Translations under genes and position numbers: made by a program
The notes under the pieces: model-generated
Told to the model about the DNA's origin: nothing
The model's database searches: none
The model's input: the letters and a program-made list of their open reading frames with translations, nothing else
NCBI GenBank assembly: GCA_018340375.1
Contig: JAFFJZ010000001.1
Location: forward strand, 44,384,001 to 44,448,000
DNA length: 64,000 nt
Source: Gonatopus flavifemur
Lineage: Eukaryota; Arthropoda; Insecta; Hymenoptera; Dryinidae
Reading direction: 5' to 3'
Shown: in pieces, positions 24,594-35,541 of the stretch
How the letters are laid out: each line of letters begins with the position of its first letter
Position numbering within the stretch: position 1 is the stretch's first letter

Positions 24594-24837
24594 TACTGAA
24601 AAAAAAATTTCTTCCAACCAAATGAATAGTTTATTTGTCCTCTCTCCATGAAATATTTCTCAGGATTTATGAAATATTTCATCGAATCGAATAATGGAAT
24701 GCTTGCCCCAAATAAATTGGTCTTCTAAATAAATAATTTATTCGCCACAAGTAATCAGTTCTTGCATCTAATTGAATATTCAATTTCTACAAATAAATAT
24801 TTCATGGAGAGAGGACAAATAAATATTTTTTCCAGTG
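24594..24837. mobile_element. Palindromic MITE, TA target duplication
   Basis: Ends TACTGAAAAAAAAATTTC and AATATTTTTTCCAGTG are flanked by TA at 24592-24593 and 24838-24839. The arms share ATTTGTCCTCTCTCCATGAA with its inverse TTCATGGAGAGAGGACAAAT. The element at 53054-53193 has similar ends and AATAGTTTATTTGTC-like arms, so they are probably one family. Confidence 0.75.
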
Positions 24838-24839
24838 TA

Positions 24840-25025
24840 GTTGTGCCATGAATAGGAAACTTTTGACCCAGATTTTGGGGACTTTTTCCTCGCTTTTTGG
24901 AGAATTTAATACCTTAAAAGCAAAATTATCCCTCACAGTCGCAGAAGAGTCCCCTGTTTTAAATGAAAAACCAATTTCCCCACTACACGGGGATGGAAAT
25001 CACCATTGGAGTGAGGAAAAAGTTC
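24840..25025. repeat. Inverted-repeat fragment (GGGGACTTTTTCCTC arms)
   Basis: GGGGACTTTTTCCTC near 24879 is mirrored by GAGTGAGGAAAAAGTTCCCC near 25011-25028. The right arm abuts the CCCTG-ended element at 25026-25309. A TTTTTACAGTG near 25319-25328 may be the right end of a larger element that contains all of this. Confidence 0.4.
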
Positions 25026-25309
25026 CCCTGCTAAAAATACCAGGCAGATCCGGACAAAAAATACTTGTCAGGCTTTGAAAGGTCTTAGTCTTTTCCGACG
25101 AAATTTCTGCCTGGGTTTGTCCAGCATCATCAAATTGGAATATCCTAGCAAAACCTGAAAAAATTTTTGACAGGATATTCCATGTTTAGTAATTCCGGAC
25201 GAAACCAGGTAAAAATGTTGCCAGTTTTTGAGCGGATTTCCTGGGGCAAAGACCGTTTAAAGCCTGACAACTATTCTTTGTCCGGATCTGCCTGGCATTT
25301 TCACCAGGG
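25026..25309. mobile_element. Palindromic element with CCCTG..CAGGG ends, copy 1
   Basis: It begins CCCCTGCTAAAAATACCAGG and ends CCTGGCATTTTCACCAGGG. The arms share CAGGCAGATCCGGACAAA-AATA and TTGTCAGGCTTT-AA-GGTCTT with their complements. A second copy with about the same length and the same central ATATTCCATGTTTAGT-ATTCC is at 35149-35399, and a decayed relative lies at 51550-51710. No ORF of note. Confidence 0.7.
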
Positions 25310-25375
25310 CACCCTAATTTTTACAGTGCTCTGTTGATGAAGAACACGTGAAATTGAAGTTGGAGTTATTGAATA

Positions 25376-25628
25376 CACTGTGAAAAATGTGCGGAGTTTT
25401 TCTTCACACTGTTGGTGGATTTCGTCCCCTCATCATGGGGGAATTGTTTTTCCATCAAAGATGAGGGATTTCTCCACCACTTTGAGGAATTATTTCGTTT
25501 TTTGGGTATTGAATCCTCTACAAATGGAGGGAAAGTTCACTACATTATGGTGAAAAATTCTCCATCCATAGAGGAACTTTGCTGCCATCATTTTTTGGGG
25601 GAAAATTCCACAATCATTTTTTACAGTG
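25376..25628. mobile_element. MITE, TA target duplication, CACTGTGAAAAATG family copy 1
   Basis: It starts CACTGTGAAAAATGTG-GGAG and ends TCATTTTTTACAGTG, flanked by TA at 25374-25375 and 25629-25630. It matches the element at 29734-29960 along its whole length (TTTTTCTTCACACTGTTGGT, TTTCTCCACCACTTTGAGG, GAGGAACTTTGCTG). The 84-codon open frame inside is not conserved as a protein. Confidence 0.8.
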
Positions 25629-25639
25629 TACTGTTGAAG

Positions 25640-26990
25640 CGAATAATGATCTTTTTTTTCTTATAACAAATTCTTGTGGGTTGATGACGAGTGTGTATGT
25701 GTCATAATAAACTCGTAACAACTTTGCCGTCCTCGCAATGCTTAAATAAGTTCTTCAAATTATTCCATCGATAGACCCGACATTTCTATTCCTCAACTTC
25801 AAGTTCCGTTAACCATGAATCTGTATATCTATCACTGTCAAACGAGATTCCTTTAATGTGATTACACTCGGCACAGCGAAATCTTTCACTTTTTGCTGTA
25901 CATAAGAGACCAGGGGTCCAGGTATATATGTACCGAAGGTTTACACTCTGTAACATTTAATTCAGGTTCTTAGATCGCCTCAGGAAAATACGTAAACGCC
26001 TCGAGGTGGAACTATCCGCTCACTTTTTTTGTTGTTTCAGTTCAGAAACACACATTTCCTCAAGTCACGAGTAACGCGTTGAATGAGGAAATGCACGATA
26101 CAAGGGTGTATCTATTAGAGAGAAATTACATTAGATTACAGAATAGTTAGAAGTTCCCAAATATTTCATGCAAGACTTTTTATATCCATCACGTAATAAC
26201 TGAATTAAAAGAAACGCGATTCTATCTATGATCATGCTTTTATAATAAGATTGAATTTCCTGATTCGATGCACACGAATCGAACGATCGAAACCGTTGGA
26301 AATGATTACCAATTAAAAAAAATGATATCTTTCAATCTTGTAGATAATTTTCAAAAAGAGGAAATTTAAGTTTTTGAAAATTTTACTTCTGTCATTCCTC
26401 AGTTGTTCTGCTTTCTTCGAACAGATTTTCTTATTGACACATGAGACTGTATTCTTAATGTTATCATAGAAGGAATCATTGAGGATGAATAGCCATCTTA
26501 TATTGTTAATCCTATGTAACAATAGGGAATATGAGGTGATTTTTACAGGAGGAAATGAAACGACAAGTTTATTTAAGGTCACGGCTGAGAGGTTAATATA
26601 TGTATCAGATCTTGAGGGATGAATAAACACAAAAAGTTTTCATGGATTACTCCTTGGAAGTAAAAAATCAACATGATGATCCATACAAGTTTTTCATCAG
26701 AACAATGACTAAAAGATACGTTATACCTGATAGAGTGAATCAAAAGTGATTGTGATGTTTCTGACTGTGAATAATTATGTCTGAATGATATTATATTGGT
26801 ATTTCATGTGGGAATAAACAAGAATCATGATACAGTGAAAAATAATATTGGAAATACAAAAGTTTGTAATTTTGATGAATTCAAATTTATCAAAGATCAA
26901 ATCTGAATCAATAGGAATTATTATCATATTTTTTGTTCCCTCTGTTTGAAATATATCATCACATCATCCAGCATTATGCAGTCCAAAACT
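25640..26990. other. AT-rich DNA without recognised features
   Basis: Nothing coding-like and no repeat termini seen. Confidence 0.5.
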
Positions 26991-27386
26991 CATAGCGAAT
27001 TAGTTCCTAACCTGGTTGAACAAACCCTAACAAATTTGATCATACTGTGATCATACTGAAATTATCCAGTATGTTTGTGAATTTTCCATACCTCAATCAT
27101 ATTCAAATAATACTGTTACCGAAATTAAACTGAATTTATACTGAAAATATACCGAAGTTTGATACGTTTTCGGTAATGATTGGCTATGAAGGATTCATAT
27201 CAAATTCATACCGAATTCATACGGAATAAATACCGGATGATTGGAAATATTTCGGTGTACCTCAAGTACAAAAATTTCACGAGCATACGGTAAGCTTTCA
27301 GTTCACTTTTCATCACCACTTTCACTGAATAATACTACTAGATTCATACTGATTGTATACCATACCAAAAGTATGCGCACAGAATA

Positions 27387-27527
27387 CACTGTGAAAAATG
27401 ATCGGAATTTTCCTGTGTACATTGACCGGAAAATTCCCATCGATGATTGGGAAATCAATTTCCGATACATTGATATGAAATTTCCCATAAATTCATAGGA
27501 ATTTTCCCATAGAAATTTTTTAAAGTG
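27387..27527. mobile_element. Palindromic MITE, TA target duplication, 141 bp
   Basis: Ends CACTGTGAAAAATGATCGG and ATTTTTTAAAGTG are flanked by TA at 27385-27386 and 27528-27529. The inside is made of inverted blocks GGAATTTTCC-TG, GGAAAATTCCCAT and GGAATTTTCCCAT. It lies in a stretch (27000-27560) rich in CATACCGAATT-like words, probably an older repeat. Confidence 0.7.
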
Positions 27528-27570
27528 TACTCAAAATTTCGGGATGATCGGATTCGCTAAGGAACCCATA

Positions 27571-27798
27571 CACGGAGAATACAGTTTGTTTCAGCGGAAC
27601 AAAATTCAGGTCAACATGAACGCAAAGAAACTTTTTAGATGGCTGAAATAAAATTTGTTTCAGACAAATAGAGTTCATTTGTCTGTGAAAAACTGTTGAT
27701 TATTGAGAACCAAAGTTTGTTCATCCCAAACAAACTTTATTTCAGCCAACCAAAAAGTTTCTTTGCGTTCCAAATTTTGTTTGGGTGGAAGAAAGGTA
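27571..27798. mobile_element. MITE, GAACGCAAAGAAACTTTTT family, right end degraded
   Basis: It starts CACGGAGAATACAGTTTGTT after TA (27569-27570). The arms share GAACGCAAAGAAACTTTTT and its inverse AAAAAGTTTCTTTGCGTTC, with GGCTGAAATAAAATTTGTTT inside. The right terminus does not match the left one well. A fuller copy is at 51783-52025. Confidence 0.65.
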
Positions 27799-27831
27799 TT
27801 CTTAATCTAGAACTCAAGAGAATGCATTTCG

Positions 27832-28054
27832 CACGTGAAAAATGGAAATAGCTGGAGCAGTTATTCATTTTTTTAGCATCCTTCTTTCACCGCTGTAGCT
27901 AGAATAATTGCAGCTACCACAGTAAGAAACTGTAGCTATGACTGCAGAGGTTTTGTGGTTGATATTTGGATAGCGAAATGATTTAGCTGTTAAATTTTCG
28001 CTGTGACAGCTACATATCTTGCTACTACCGCTCAGTGATTATTTTTTCCATGTG
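27832..28054 (+). repeat. AGCTAC-rich nonautonomous element
   Basis: It starts CACGTGAAAAATGGAAATAGC and ends TTATTTTTTCCATGTG (inverted). The interior matches 20178-20878: CACCGCTGTAGCTAGAATAA, GGTTTTGTGGTTGATATTTG and GCTGTGACAGCTACAT. It is an uninterrupted copy of the family that was split by the hAT element at 20437-20826. Confidence 0.65.
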
Positions 28055-28299
28055 AAATCGAATAAGAGAAGATTCATCGAGACCCAGCAGGCTTCTCATT
28101 GAAAATATCTCTCGAATTCCGACAAATTCGATTGAAAAATAAGTAAATAAGATCCAATCAAACCTGCAGTTAATTTCAATAAATTTTCAAGAGATTAAAT
28201 CAATTCGTGTGATAATCAGGATGAATGATTTATAATCTCTATAGATCTCATGAAATTTGTACAGAATTGATGAAATGTACACGCAAAGTTTGGTCTATG

Positions 28300-28550
28300 C
28301 TCTCCACTGAGAACCCAATTTCTTAAACTCGAAGAAAATTTCTTTCCCCTCATTCTGATAAATCTTGTTCCCAATAGAAAAAATAATCCATGTCAACGGG
28401 ACAAATTTTCAATGAATCGAGATTACTTTCTTCGAATTCAAGAAGGAACATATTGCTGTTTCAATTTGAAAATTTTGTCAAATGAAAAGAGGATCTTTCA
28501 GAATAAGGTTAAGGAAAATTTCCTTTCAGTTCGAGAAATTGGATTCTTAC
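28300..28550. repeat. Foldback element, about 250 bp
   Basis: GAGAACCCAATTTCTTAAACTCGAAGAAAATTTC is mirrored near 28500-28548 (GAAAATTTCCTTTCAGTTCG, GAGAAATTGGATTCTTACT). No target duplication defined. Confidence 0.45.
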
Positions 28551-28559
28551 TGTACCGCG

Positions 28560-29730
28560 AGAGTTGATTTGATGGAATAATCAACCTATGCCACACCATA
28601 TCATACTTTCAGTGAAGACATTTCATTCTCTTTCATATAGTTACATATTGATATCTAGATACATGGAATTTTCGTACCGACACTTTCATCACACAACCTT
28701 GAGAATATATCGCGAAACAATTAGAAATTATTTGATTTCATAACACATTTTGCACATACCACAATCTTCTATCGCAAACCGTTAGAATATAAAAATTGTG
28801 ATGCAGTATCTCTGAACCTTCCAGATGAATGTATGATACCCACATTCAATAACTATACGTACAAGTTGAATGAATTACCACAAGTCCAACATAATTATTA
28901 CCGTGTTCGAATCTGTTTCTCTTTTAAAATATATTTATACGTACATAAGTATGTGACAGAAGATACATTTCAAATTTTTCAAGTGATCATAATTCGACAC
29001 GTCAAAATCCCAAGACAGACTACAATAATGAAAACTAAAGTAATCACGAGAAATCGGAGCAATCTGTTCTCGATAATTAAAAGAGCAATAGGATATTTTG
29101 ATTCGTGCCTTTACGCGTTGTATGTATGGATGAAAAATACATATTACAACAAAGAGAGTACGTGCAACAATAATTTATTTTACAGATAGATAAATCTGTG
29201 TGTAAGCGTAGAGCCACTCCTTTTACCATCATAAGCGAAAGAGACCACTTATTTGCTAAGATCATTAGCTTGCAGACCTTGGCGTACTTTGAAACAATAA
29301 GTTTCGGCCATTATTTGTCCTCTACATACGTGTATATCGATTCATTATGGATTATTCTTATTAACTCGTAATGAGATATAGATGACCCATATGATATATT
29401 ATATGAGCCATTCCTATTTAGATCAAACTGGAAACAGACAAATAAATTTGGGAAAATCAATGAGCAGACTACAAAACAAAGCGGTAAATGATATACCGGG
29501 GAATTCTTCGTTAATGCAATTGGAGATTTTGATAATTACACCAAAAAATGTGATAAAGTCACCAAATATTTAGAGATTTTACTCACCATGATTGGATTAA
29601 TTACTTTTCAAAAAAAAGGCGGTCAATTTACCGAAACAACAGTGTATTTGAAGCTATCCATAAATAATTTGTCTCATAATGGAAGAAAATTATAATCAAC
29701 GTATAATTCGTATACAAATTATTAGAAAAA
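28560..29730. other. AT-rich DNA without recognised features
   Basis: It includes a 118-codon open frame (28833-29189) without motifs, signal peptide or recognisable family, which I do not call a gene. Confidence 0.45.
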
Positions 29731-29733
29731 CTA

Positions 29734-29960
29734 CACTGTAAGAAATGTGGGGAGTTTTTCTTCACACTGTTGGTGGATTTCGTCTTCCTATCGCGGGAGA
29801 ATTGTTTTTACATAAAGAATGAGGGATTTTTCCACCACTTTGAGGGATGATTTTGTTTTTTGGGTCGAACACCAAATTATGATGAAAAATTCCCCACTTG
29901 TGGAGGAACTTTGCTGTCACCATATTCTCAAAGAAAATTCCATCATCATTTTTCACAGTA
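29734..29960. mobile_element. MITE, TA target duplication, CACTGTGAAAAATG family copy 2
   Basis: It starts CACTGTAAGAAATGTGGGGA and ends CATTTTTCACAGTA, with TA at 29732-29733 and 29961-29962. It is clearly the same family as 25376-25628 but shorter by about 26 bp. Confidence 0.8.
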
Positions 29961-29964
29961 TACA

Positions 29965-31150
29965 AATGGTTTGCTGAAACGAATTCAAAGTCGAATCTGA
30001 ACGGATCGCATTGAGAATTGATGGAACTTCTGAAATAAATATTCTTGAATAAATAATAACGATAAGCTATGTCGTTACAATCTGCTCAAGTATTCTTATA
30101 TCCTATTGTAAATTCGTTCGAATAGAATACTTCAAATTTAAAGTGTAAAATTTTGTGTGAGAATCCTATAAGAGAATCCTATTTCCTTTCAGTATGTTAC
30201 GAATCATGAGTCCAAATCAAATGAATTCGACCCCCCAGAAAGACATTGGAAATAAAATCATTCGCCGAACCAGAATCTAAAATCATTTTGAATAACAAAC
30301 CCCACACATGAACACAATAATCATTTTAATCCATCAACTTTTATCTTTCCATCAGCGGGGTGAGTCATTATCGATTTTCTTCGAATTAAATCACGGAATA
30401 AACATAATTCAATATTGATTGCGACCATTAACATTTCACGAGACTTGAGGCTCAACGTGTTTAAGTTCCAGATATAATTATGGGTTTTTCGCTCAACGCA
30501 CCAGGCATCATGAATATCATAATGGAATAATATTGGCCAATCTTTTGACTAAACTGAATTGTTCATGACATTCCCATGCCCTGCAAGTATTTCCATACCA
30601 CAAAAATGAAACATAAAATATTCTCACAGTGAATCTCACTGTAACAACTAATTTGACACAAATAAATTTGTCACTTTCCACGTTGCGTAAATTCATCTTC
30701 GTGATTACAGTAACAAGAATTCTCTTATAACGCAATCCTCCTTTCATGTTGGATTACACTATACGAATAGTCAATGACAGGATAGAGGAGAAATATGATA
30801 AAATTGCATTCTGTGAAGAGCTGATAGCGTTGGATTGAAAGGTTGAATTTAATTTGGATATTACTGTCAATTCAAATTGCGAAGGAAACGATTTATGAAG
30901 GGATATTATTTTGATGACACATATCTTTCATCGAAACGGATTTGATGCAATTAAATACAACAGTTTATTTTCTCTTGAAAACATGCCTGATCTTTGTATT
31001 TCGTTCGAAGGAATTGATTTTGGAATAGCCAATCAATTTTTTGAATTCAATAAATTATTTAAATCTTAGTATATGATGACAGAATGTATCAAATACATTG
31101 TATAACATATATTTTATACAAAAATATCGATATTGTAAATATCGGGCATC
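29965..31150. other. AT-rich DNA without recognised features
   Basis: Nothing coding-like; no repeat ends seen. Confidence 0.5.
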
Positions 31151-31214
31151 TGTCCCAGATAGCAATTTAACCTTGTTGTAACGTTGTCAGGCAACCCGAA
31201 TTCAAAAATTGCAA

Positions 31215-31677
31215 TACATTTTAAAGCCTAATTTACTCCTTGATTCGCAACGATCCAGAGTGGAATCGGATCGAAAAAAGATTAACATTAAGTTCAATGA
31301 GAATTTTAAAAGTAACATCAAGTTGAGAATAGGACGAGATGAGGGCGAAAAATAAAATCCACCCTGATTCACTCCGTAATAAACAACGAATCAGAGCTGA
31401 CCCATACAGCAAAAATTTTGATTTGTCTGAAAGATTCCTACAGGATATCTAAAATATTTCTTATGCAACACTATCTTCAAAATGGCTTCGTTTGAGACAT
31501 CTAGAAGACATCCAAAAGGGATCTAAAAATATTTTATAGATGTCTTAAACGGAGACGTCTTAAAGACAGTGAAAACTGTTGCATAAGAAATCTTTTAAAC
31601 TGCATTCAATAGAAATCTTTTAGACAAAACAAAATTTTTACGGTATAGGGAATGACATTTCAGTTTTTGACTCGGGA
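31215..31677 (-). repeat. Dispersed repeat, copy 3, inverted and interrupted by a MITE
   Basis: On the minus strand it reads CCCGAGTCAAAAACTGAAAT, then (after the MITE) CAGCTCTGATTCGTTGTTTA and GGAGTGAATCAGGGTGGATT, matching the copies at 15685 and 19855. The interruption is exactly the element 31407-31643. Confidence 0.65.
31407..31643. mobile_element. MITE, TA target duplication, 'AAAAGATATC'-motif family
   Basis: Ends CAGCAAAAATTTTGATTTGTC and GACAAAACAAAATTTTTACGG are inverted repeats flanked by TA (31405-31406 and 31644-31645). The interior shows CTTATGCAACA and its inverse TGTTGCATAAG plus GACATCTAGAAGACATC-type words. This is the best-defined member of the family that also fills 150-345 and 10095-10440. 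Confidence 0.75.
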
Positions 31678-31734
31678 AGTTTGTGACAAGGTTGACATAA
31701 AAGCTTCCTAATTGACACACGATAAGGGTACTAT

Positions 31735-31945
31735 CATGTTGCCGAAGTTAGAATCGTTTATTGAAACGAATTAGTAATTGAATAACACAATATTCAGCTA
31801 TCGAAGACCAAGAATCTTGAATTACATTCTTCACATGATGTGTCCAGTTCCAAGGAATCAATTCAAAAGGATAAACGACGATGATTTATCAAATTTTGTA
31901 AGTTTGAATTTTTGAATTTTTGTTTCGTTTTTATAAACAGTTATT
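31735..31945 (+). repeat. Diverged interior of the 390-bp hAT element
   Basis: ATCATGTTGCCGAAGTTAGAATCGTTTATTGAAAC... follows the same order of words as 20477-20690 in the hAT element, ending with GTTTCGTTTTTATAA. The CAGTG ends are missing here. Confidence 0.65.
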
Positions 31946-32042
31946 CCAGTTTCTATTACAGCGACAAGCTTGTCAATAACAAATCAAAAACAATCGAATG
32001 ACAAGTCTGACAAGCTTATGACAAGCTCACACGTTATCTGGG

Positions 32043-35010
32043 GTACTCTAAATCTACTCGCATTTAATTTTCATGGAATAAAAATTAGATAAATCTTATT
32101 ACATCGAACGATTCTTCCCAGGAGTTGCATTTCGATACGCAAAACTTCAATTGTGAAAGAGAAACGAATCGATAAGTATCATTCAAGAAGAAACTTGAAC
32201 GTTAACGATTACCTAAAGAGATGATACCTGGGTAATGACTTTACAATTGACAAGATTACACCACAAGTTTGGTGTACCGAAAGGATTGCAATCTACATCA
32301 AAGCATGTGCCGGTAACCTAATAACGATTCTGTGAGCATATATTGAGAATTTCATATTCACAAAACTAAATAATGGTTGATATTGGCTCTACTTTTTTAG
32401 TTGCATCTAGTCCACGAAGTGAAATGGAAATACAAATGGTTCAGCGAATAATTTGTTGATTGACTCGAATCCTTCGTCCTCCATTGTCTTCTCTTCGATC
32501 TTCAATTGAGACTTTACTTCATGCAACTTCCTATCATTAGAACGCTTGCATCCATGAAAATCCTCAACGCATTCGTGCGAGAGAATTGTTTGCACTTCGT
32601 GCACATTGCTCCTACCGCGTTGGAGAATAGATTACTCTCGCAAAGACTGTTGCAAGATCGAGAGAGAAAAAAAAGAGATAGACAGAATGAGTATACAGTA
32701 TATAAGGTGGTATATATGTATAGATGTACTGCAGGAGTGAAAGGAACAAGACGCGTGTTTTTAACTTGCTTACTCGCGTTACTTATACCACTCAGTTTCG
32801 ATTTCTTCAAAACTCTGGTATTATTGGGATTTGCTTATGTTGATCCTAGGATTATATTGTTCTCTTTATCTGTTCATGATCATTATACTAGCTCTTGAAG
32901 AAGATTTATCGGCATTACGTGTCCGTGAGTTGGAGATTGCTTGTGGAAATGTCAACCCACGTCACCAAATTTTGTAAAATTTGCTGAAACTTTGATGAAA
33001 GATTTGGATTGATGAAATTCCATAATAAATTTCATTCGCTTATATAATTTTCATAAGAATTATATACATTCAAGTTTTGTGTATAACTATGAATGTTAAC
33101 ATTTGGACAAGGTTTTGAAGGGTGTAATAAAAATTTTATAGTACAATATCTTCTGAGAAAAAATCAAAAAGGTTTCATTGGATTTTTCCACGCGGAAAAG
33201 GTGACTCGAAGTGCTAACAAGAGGTGATAACGTGTAAATTGGAATTCTTTCATTATTTTCGACTTTTCAATCTTACATCGTTGTCCTGAACGTTTTTATT
33301 TATTTGAGCTGCGTGATTGAGCGTTCGATACATGCAATGGAATTTCGAATAATTTGTATTCACCAGGAGTGGTATCTCAAATCTCAGAGAAGAAGTGTGT
33401 ACAGTGAATAAACAAAGAACATCTGCTCAACTGAGGACCACCTATCAATGTTTGATATCTGACAGTATTCTTCCCTATATACAGACCTATCGAATGGTCA
33501 GGCGCAAACATGAAAATAGAATTAGGAATCATTCGTTATAGCACAATCGCAATTACTGAAACTCGATTACATCATTCGTTTATACCAATCGATTGTCTGC
33601 AGTGTGCACGTGATTTTCTAAAATCAATGATAAATACAAAAGTGTGTGAGAACAATTTTGAAATTAGATATTGTTTTTATAAATACAGGTCCTGTCAAGA
33701 ACTGCCCGTCTCCTTGTGGAATTTTCACAGATAAAGAAGTTGAGAAAAAGTATAAAAGATCTCAAGCAAAAGTTCAATTATGCTTGAAGGTCATAAAATT
33801 CATGTAACTCAAGATTTAGGAATATCAATACTATTGTAAAAAATCAAACATATGCCAATTTCGGATTGTTTCATCGATTTTTTATGAAAATTTATTGGAA
33901 CTAAATAATCTTATTACAGAAAAATCATAAGAATAGTCCCAAACAGTAACATTTCCACAATTGAATACAGGATATATTCAATTTTACATGAATCGTATAT
34001 GATTTGAATGAAAAAAAGTAATGAAAATTCTTGACAATCTCTCCACAAAAGATATATCGAATTTTCAACAATATTTTACAGAAGACTGTGGAAATTCTCA
34101 AAACATCGATTCTTTTCCATGAGGAAATGTATGTAGGTTCTATTAGTTTTCAAAAACGATCCTGCAGAATTCGATAGATTTTCTGTTAAGAATTCGGAGG
34201 AAAAAGCAACATGGTCACGGAAACCATCCTTGTATGATCAATGACTTATATGATTGCAGGGACCTGAAATGTGGTTATTATAACCAAGAAAACGGAAAAA
34301 ATCACAAAAATCTGGTCGTGACAACTAGCTGAAACGGTCAAAGCCAAAATTAACTCCTTCATCTGGTTATGAGAACCAGATTTTCCTCTCAGTAAAGAAA
34401 TTGGTCAATATACTTATGTTTCAACACTTTACACTATCCATCGAAAAGTCAGTAGATTCAAATTTCTATCAGTGACTATAAATACTTTTTTTTTCGCGCC
34501 AAAGATTGGATAAAATATTTACCTATAAATATCTAGAATTTAATTTTATAAAAACTTTCGACCTAATTCATTTTTTCTGTTTACTTGCGTGTTGATCTTA
34601 TTCTAGGACATGTGAATTTTGTTATGAGAATTCAAAGGTGAAAGGGAAAGACACTGTGTTGTGTCAAAAAATAAATGCGAAAGCCTTACATCATCAGGAC
34701 CGCTCATGATTGCTAAAGTCCTTTCATTCAATGACTTGTCACACGCAAAACGTGTATGATTAGTATCTAGAGCACTGTAAAAATGGCAATAAGCTTCGAT
34801 TCATATGGTTGCTACTTAATGTATCACATAAAGAAATCAAACAAAGTATAATTTTCTCAAATCAGTTTCATCTAGCATTCATGAATGACTCGTCATTGTG
34901 ATCATTATGTTGGCAACTGAGGGATTGCAAATTTTTGTGAGATATCAGCAGACAATTTTTTCACAGACCGAAATAAATAACATGACCTTTATTCATGAAT
35001 TCTTCGTTTA
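32043..35010. other. Mostly AT-rich DNA without an assignable gene
   Basis: Two weak signals sit here: a TATA-box-like sequence (32699-32707) in a CpG-containing stretch, and an acceptor-like CAG at 33686-33688 followed by an open frame with cysteines. Neither could be tied to a gene model. The 130-codon ORF 32506-32898 shows no recognisable protein. Confidence 0.4.
32699..32707 (+). promoter_or_regulatory. TATA-box-like sequence, possible promoter
   Basis: TATATAAGG is preceded by a GAGAGAGAAAAAAAAGAGA purine tract and followed at typical distance by TGTACTGCAGGAG, inside a locally CpG-containing stretch (32500-32780). It lies on the same strand as, and 8.4 kb upstream of, the acceptor of the first recognised exon of the large gene, so it could drive an untranslated leader exon. 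This is inference from motif and position only. Confidence 0.2.
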
Positions 35011-35023
35011 TTTCAATCAAAGC

Positions 35024-35062
35024 CAGGGACTGTAACGAAAGTGAGTAACATCACAGTCCTTG
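35024..35062. mobile_element. 39-bp hAT-like micro-element, perfect 8-bp TSD
   Basis: CAGGGACTGTAACG...ATCACAGTCCTTG, exactly 39 bp, lies between two copies of ATCAAAGC (35016-35023 and 35063-35070). The end CAGGGACTGT and its inverse ACAGTCCTTG are inverted repeats. An independent 39-bp copy with its own perfect 8-bp duplication is at 42295-42333. The CAGGG ends plus 8-bp duplication indicate mobilisation by a hAT transposase in trans. Confidence 0.85.
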
Positions 35063-35148
35063 ATCAAAGCACCGCGATTGGTCTGCCATCTTTTAGACAG
35101 CGTCATAATTCTATAGTTATAAGTGGACTTTTTCAAGTTCATAAAAAA

Positions 35149-35399
35149 CCCTGCTGAAAACGCCAGGCAGATCCGGTCAAAAAATAGTTGTCAGGCTTTG
35201 AACGGTTTTTGTCCCAGGCAATCAGATCTAAACCTGACAAAATTTTTTCTGTCAATTTTGACAGGATATTCCATGTTTAGTGATTCCGAACGGAACGAGG
35301 TAGAAATTTTGCCAGTTTTTGACCGAATTTCCTGGGATAAAGACCTTTCAAAGCCTGGCAATTATTTTTTTCCGAATCTGCCTGCCATTTTCAGTAGGG
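35149..35399. mobile_element. Palindromic element with CCCTG..CAGGG-type ends, copy 2
   Basis: It begins CCCTGCTGAAAACGCCAGG and ends CCTGCCATTTTCAGTAGGG. It shares GCAGATCCGG-CAAAAAATA, TTGTCAGGCTTTGAA-GG and GACAGGATATTCCATGTTTA with copy 1 (25026-25309). Confidence 0.75.
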
Positions 35400-35541
35400 A
35401 ACTCATGCATCAAATTTGTTCAAGTACACAGTAAAAAGTAAAACTTACTTCCAACCTTAATATCAGCTTTTTTCAAGATGCCGCCAAAACTAACCCTATT
35501 TCAGCTGAAAGTAAGGATTCAAAACAAATGCCGACACAGTG

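Larger units (their letters stand above)
31153..32042. repeat. Composite repeat: outer inverted ends with nested older repeats
   Basis: TCCCAGATA...TTGTTGTAACGTTGTCAGG on the left and TGACAAGCTTATGACAAGCT...TATCTGGGGTA on the right are partly inverted, suggesting one outer element. Inside are an inverted copy of the GAGTCAAAAAGT family (31215-31400 and 31650-31677, interrupted), the MITE 31407-31643, and a diverged hAT interior (31735-31945). The outer element is the least certain part. Confidence 0.4.

Noticed and set aside
25412..25666. 84-codon ORF
   Set aside because: It lies inside and runs out of a MITE whose second copy does not preserve the frame.
28833..29189. 118-codon plus-strand ORF
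   Set aside because: No recognisable family, signal peptide or coding bias; surrounded by unassigned AT-rich DNA.
32506..32898. 130-codon plus-strand ORF overlapping minus-strand ORFs
   Set aside because: The ORF spans the TATA-like motif and low-complexity tracts. No motifs or splice context support it; several frames are open here simply because stops are scarce.
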